DNA of 16,310 nt, taken from positions 1 through 16,310 of the forward strand of contig RGUG01000007.1 in assembly GCA_010027915.1 (NCBI GenBank). The letters are read 5' to 3'. This document shows positions 15,257 through 16,310 of this stretch, piece by piece (within the stretch, counting starts at the first letter, position 1; each line of letters opens with the position of its first letter). A program made the translations under genes and the position numbers. Below the pieces are notes generated by a model, which was not told where the DNA came from, did no database searches, and was given only the letters and a program-made list of their open reading frames with translations. Origin of the DNA: a bacterium (lineage in GTDB: Bacteria; Margulisbacteria; Marinamargulisbacteria; SXXA01).

Positions 15257-16252
15257 ATGGGACGAAAATCAAAGGGACAACGACTATTAGATCAATCCAT
15301 TCAAGCCGCAACGGCGGCCATTGAACGGTAGAACAAGCCCACCTTTTCATATAAAAAAGAGTGTTTTAGTATATGAATGGTTAACGCTTGGGAATTGCTT
15401 CTCAAAGCAAAAATTGTCCATGACCACGATCAGAAGATGGATCGCATTTACATCCCAACCAATCGTATAAAAAAGAATGGCCAGCCTTATAAATATAAAT
15501 TCCAAACAAACCGTTCAGGGACCCCCAAAACCATCTCAATTGGGAAGGCGATGGATGACTGTTCATTGCAAGATGTTTTAAGGGAACAACTCAACACACT
15601 CATTGAAATCAGGGACAATGCGATTCATTTTTATAACCCCTCCAAAGAGTTGGATCAAAAGGTACTGGGAGTGTTCACCGCCACACTAAAAAGTGTCATG
15701 ACCATGGTAACCGAATGGTTTAATCCACCGAAATGGTCAACCCATTTCTTTTTAATCCCTGTGGCGTTTGATCTCCCGTCCGATTTTGATGCCACGCCAT
15801 TGATCAACAAAAGCAACCCGTCCGAAACCGATAAGCTATTATCGTTTATCGAGCAACAAGAAAAAGACCACCCTCAAAAAGAGGGACACGCCATTTCTTT
15901 CAAGGTCGATCTCGGCTTTAAAAAACAACCCCAACCTGGGGTGCCGACAGTCCATATAACAAAAGATAAGGGGGCACCAGTCACCGTCAATGCTGAAGAT
16001 GAATTTAAAAACAAGTATCCTTGGACACATAACACGAACCTTATCCCCGCATTAAAAAAGAAAGTTGGAGACGCTTTCAAACAAGATAATGTGTTTTGGA
16101 GTCGCCTTAAAGAAATCAGAAAAGACGAGCGTTATGCACGTGAAAAGTTTTTAAATTCGATAAACAAGAAGGGCATGTCGCAATGGTTTTATAATCCCAG
16201 TATCATCGACGCATTTGCGGTATTCTATCCTAAAAAAAATACGACCCAATGA
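15257..16252 (+). pseudogene. DUF3644-family gene interrupted by two in-frame stop codons
   Basis: One frame runs from ATG 15257 to TGA 16250-16252, 331 codons if two internal stops are ignored: TAG at 15329-15331 (codon 25) and TGA at 15374-15376 (codon 40). Sequence on each side is family-like: LLDQSIQAATAAIE, then NKPTFSYKKECFSI, then MVNAWELLLKAKI. These correspond in order to the start of DUF3644 proteins as I know them (roughly a SI.AF..AIE stretch, a YNKPT stretch, then NAWELLLKAYL). The longest open part is 291 residues from ATG 15377, directly after the TGA. It contains RDNAIH (79-84), an R-x4-H motif like that of HEPN nucleases. No good ribosome binding site precedes either ATG. Function of the family is unknown to me beyond a suspected link to HEPN proteins. 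It begins 18 bases after the sugar operon. Confidence 0.75.
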
Positions 16253-16310
16253 CCACGAACTCACCACCATGAGCCACAAGGCAGCCCAACCGGCTTGAGG
16301 CCACCCCCCT

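Noticed and set aside
15329..15376. Recoded genetic code (TAG or TGA as sense)
   Set aside because: Neighbouring intact genes end in TAG (10894) and TGA (metG, exporter, kinase) at the expected protein ends, so the standard code holds. Two stops in one gene fit decay better.

Overview
The window reads as a chromosomal segment of a Gram-negative-type bacterium using the standard code: TAA, TAG and TGA all end apparently intact genes. The evidence for an envelope of that type is a lipobox protein, a signal-peptide protein with a strand-rich body, PepN, and a nucleotide-sugar cluster whose kinase resembles the heptose kinase HldE. Coding strands are rich in short G runs. I cannot name the lineage from sequence alone.

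Positions 1-11973 are all on the minus strand. From right to left in transcription order they hold a signal-peptide/TPR protein of unknown role, methionyl-tRNA synthetase (metG), an MsbA-like ABC exporter and a previously easy-to-miss 38-residue membrane peptide. The last three are chained by 4-base ATGA stop/start overlaps. Next come aminopeptidase N (pepN), the RecJ exonuclease (recJ) and a small lipoprotein. After a 484-base stretch without a convincing gene there is a pentapeptide-repeat protein that runs off the left edge.

Positions 12205-15238 are on the plus strand and form one tight operon: a 133-residue uncharacterised protein, a compact PfkB/HldE-like sugar kinase, a GDP-mannose 4,6-dehydratase/reductase-family SDR, and a compact GDP-L-fucose-synthase-like SDR. 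Together they look like the making of an activated deoxy sugar (6-deoxyhexose or 6-deoxyheptose) for surface polysaccharide. The nucleotidyltransferase and glycosyltransferases that would complete the pathway are not in the window.

Immediately downstream, 15257-16252 is a DUF3644-family gene whose single reading frame is whole except for two in-frame stop codons (TAG at codon 25, TGA at codon 40), with family-like sequence on both sides of each. This is the oddest object in the window. It is most simply a young pseudogene, though reinitiation at the ATG directly after the TGA is possible. No rRNA, tRNA, CRISPR array, insertion sequence or convincing terminator was found.
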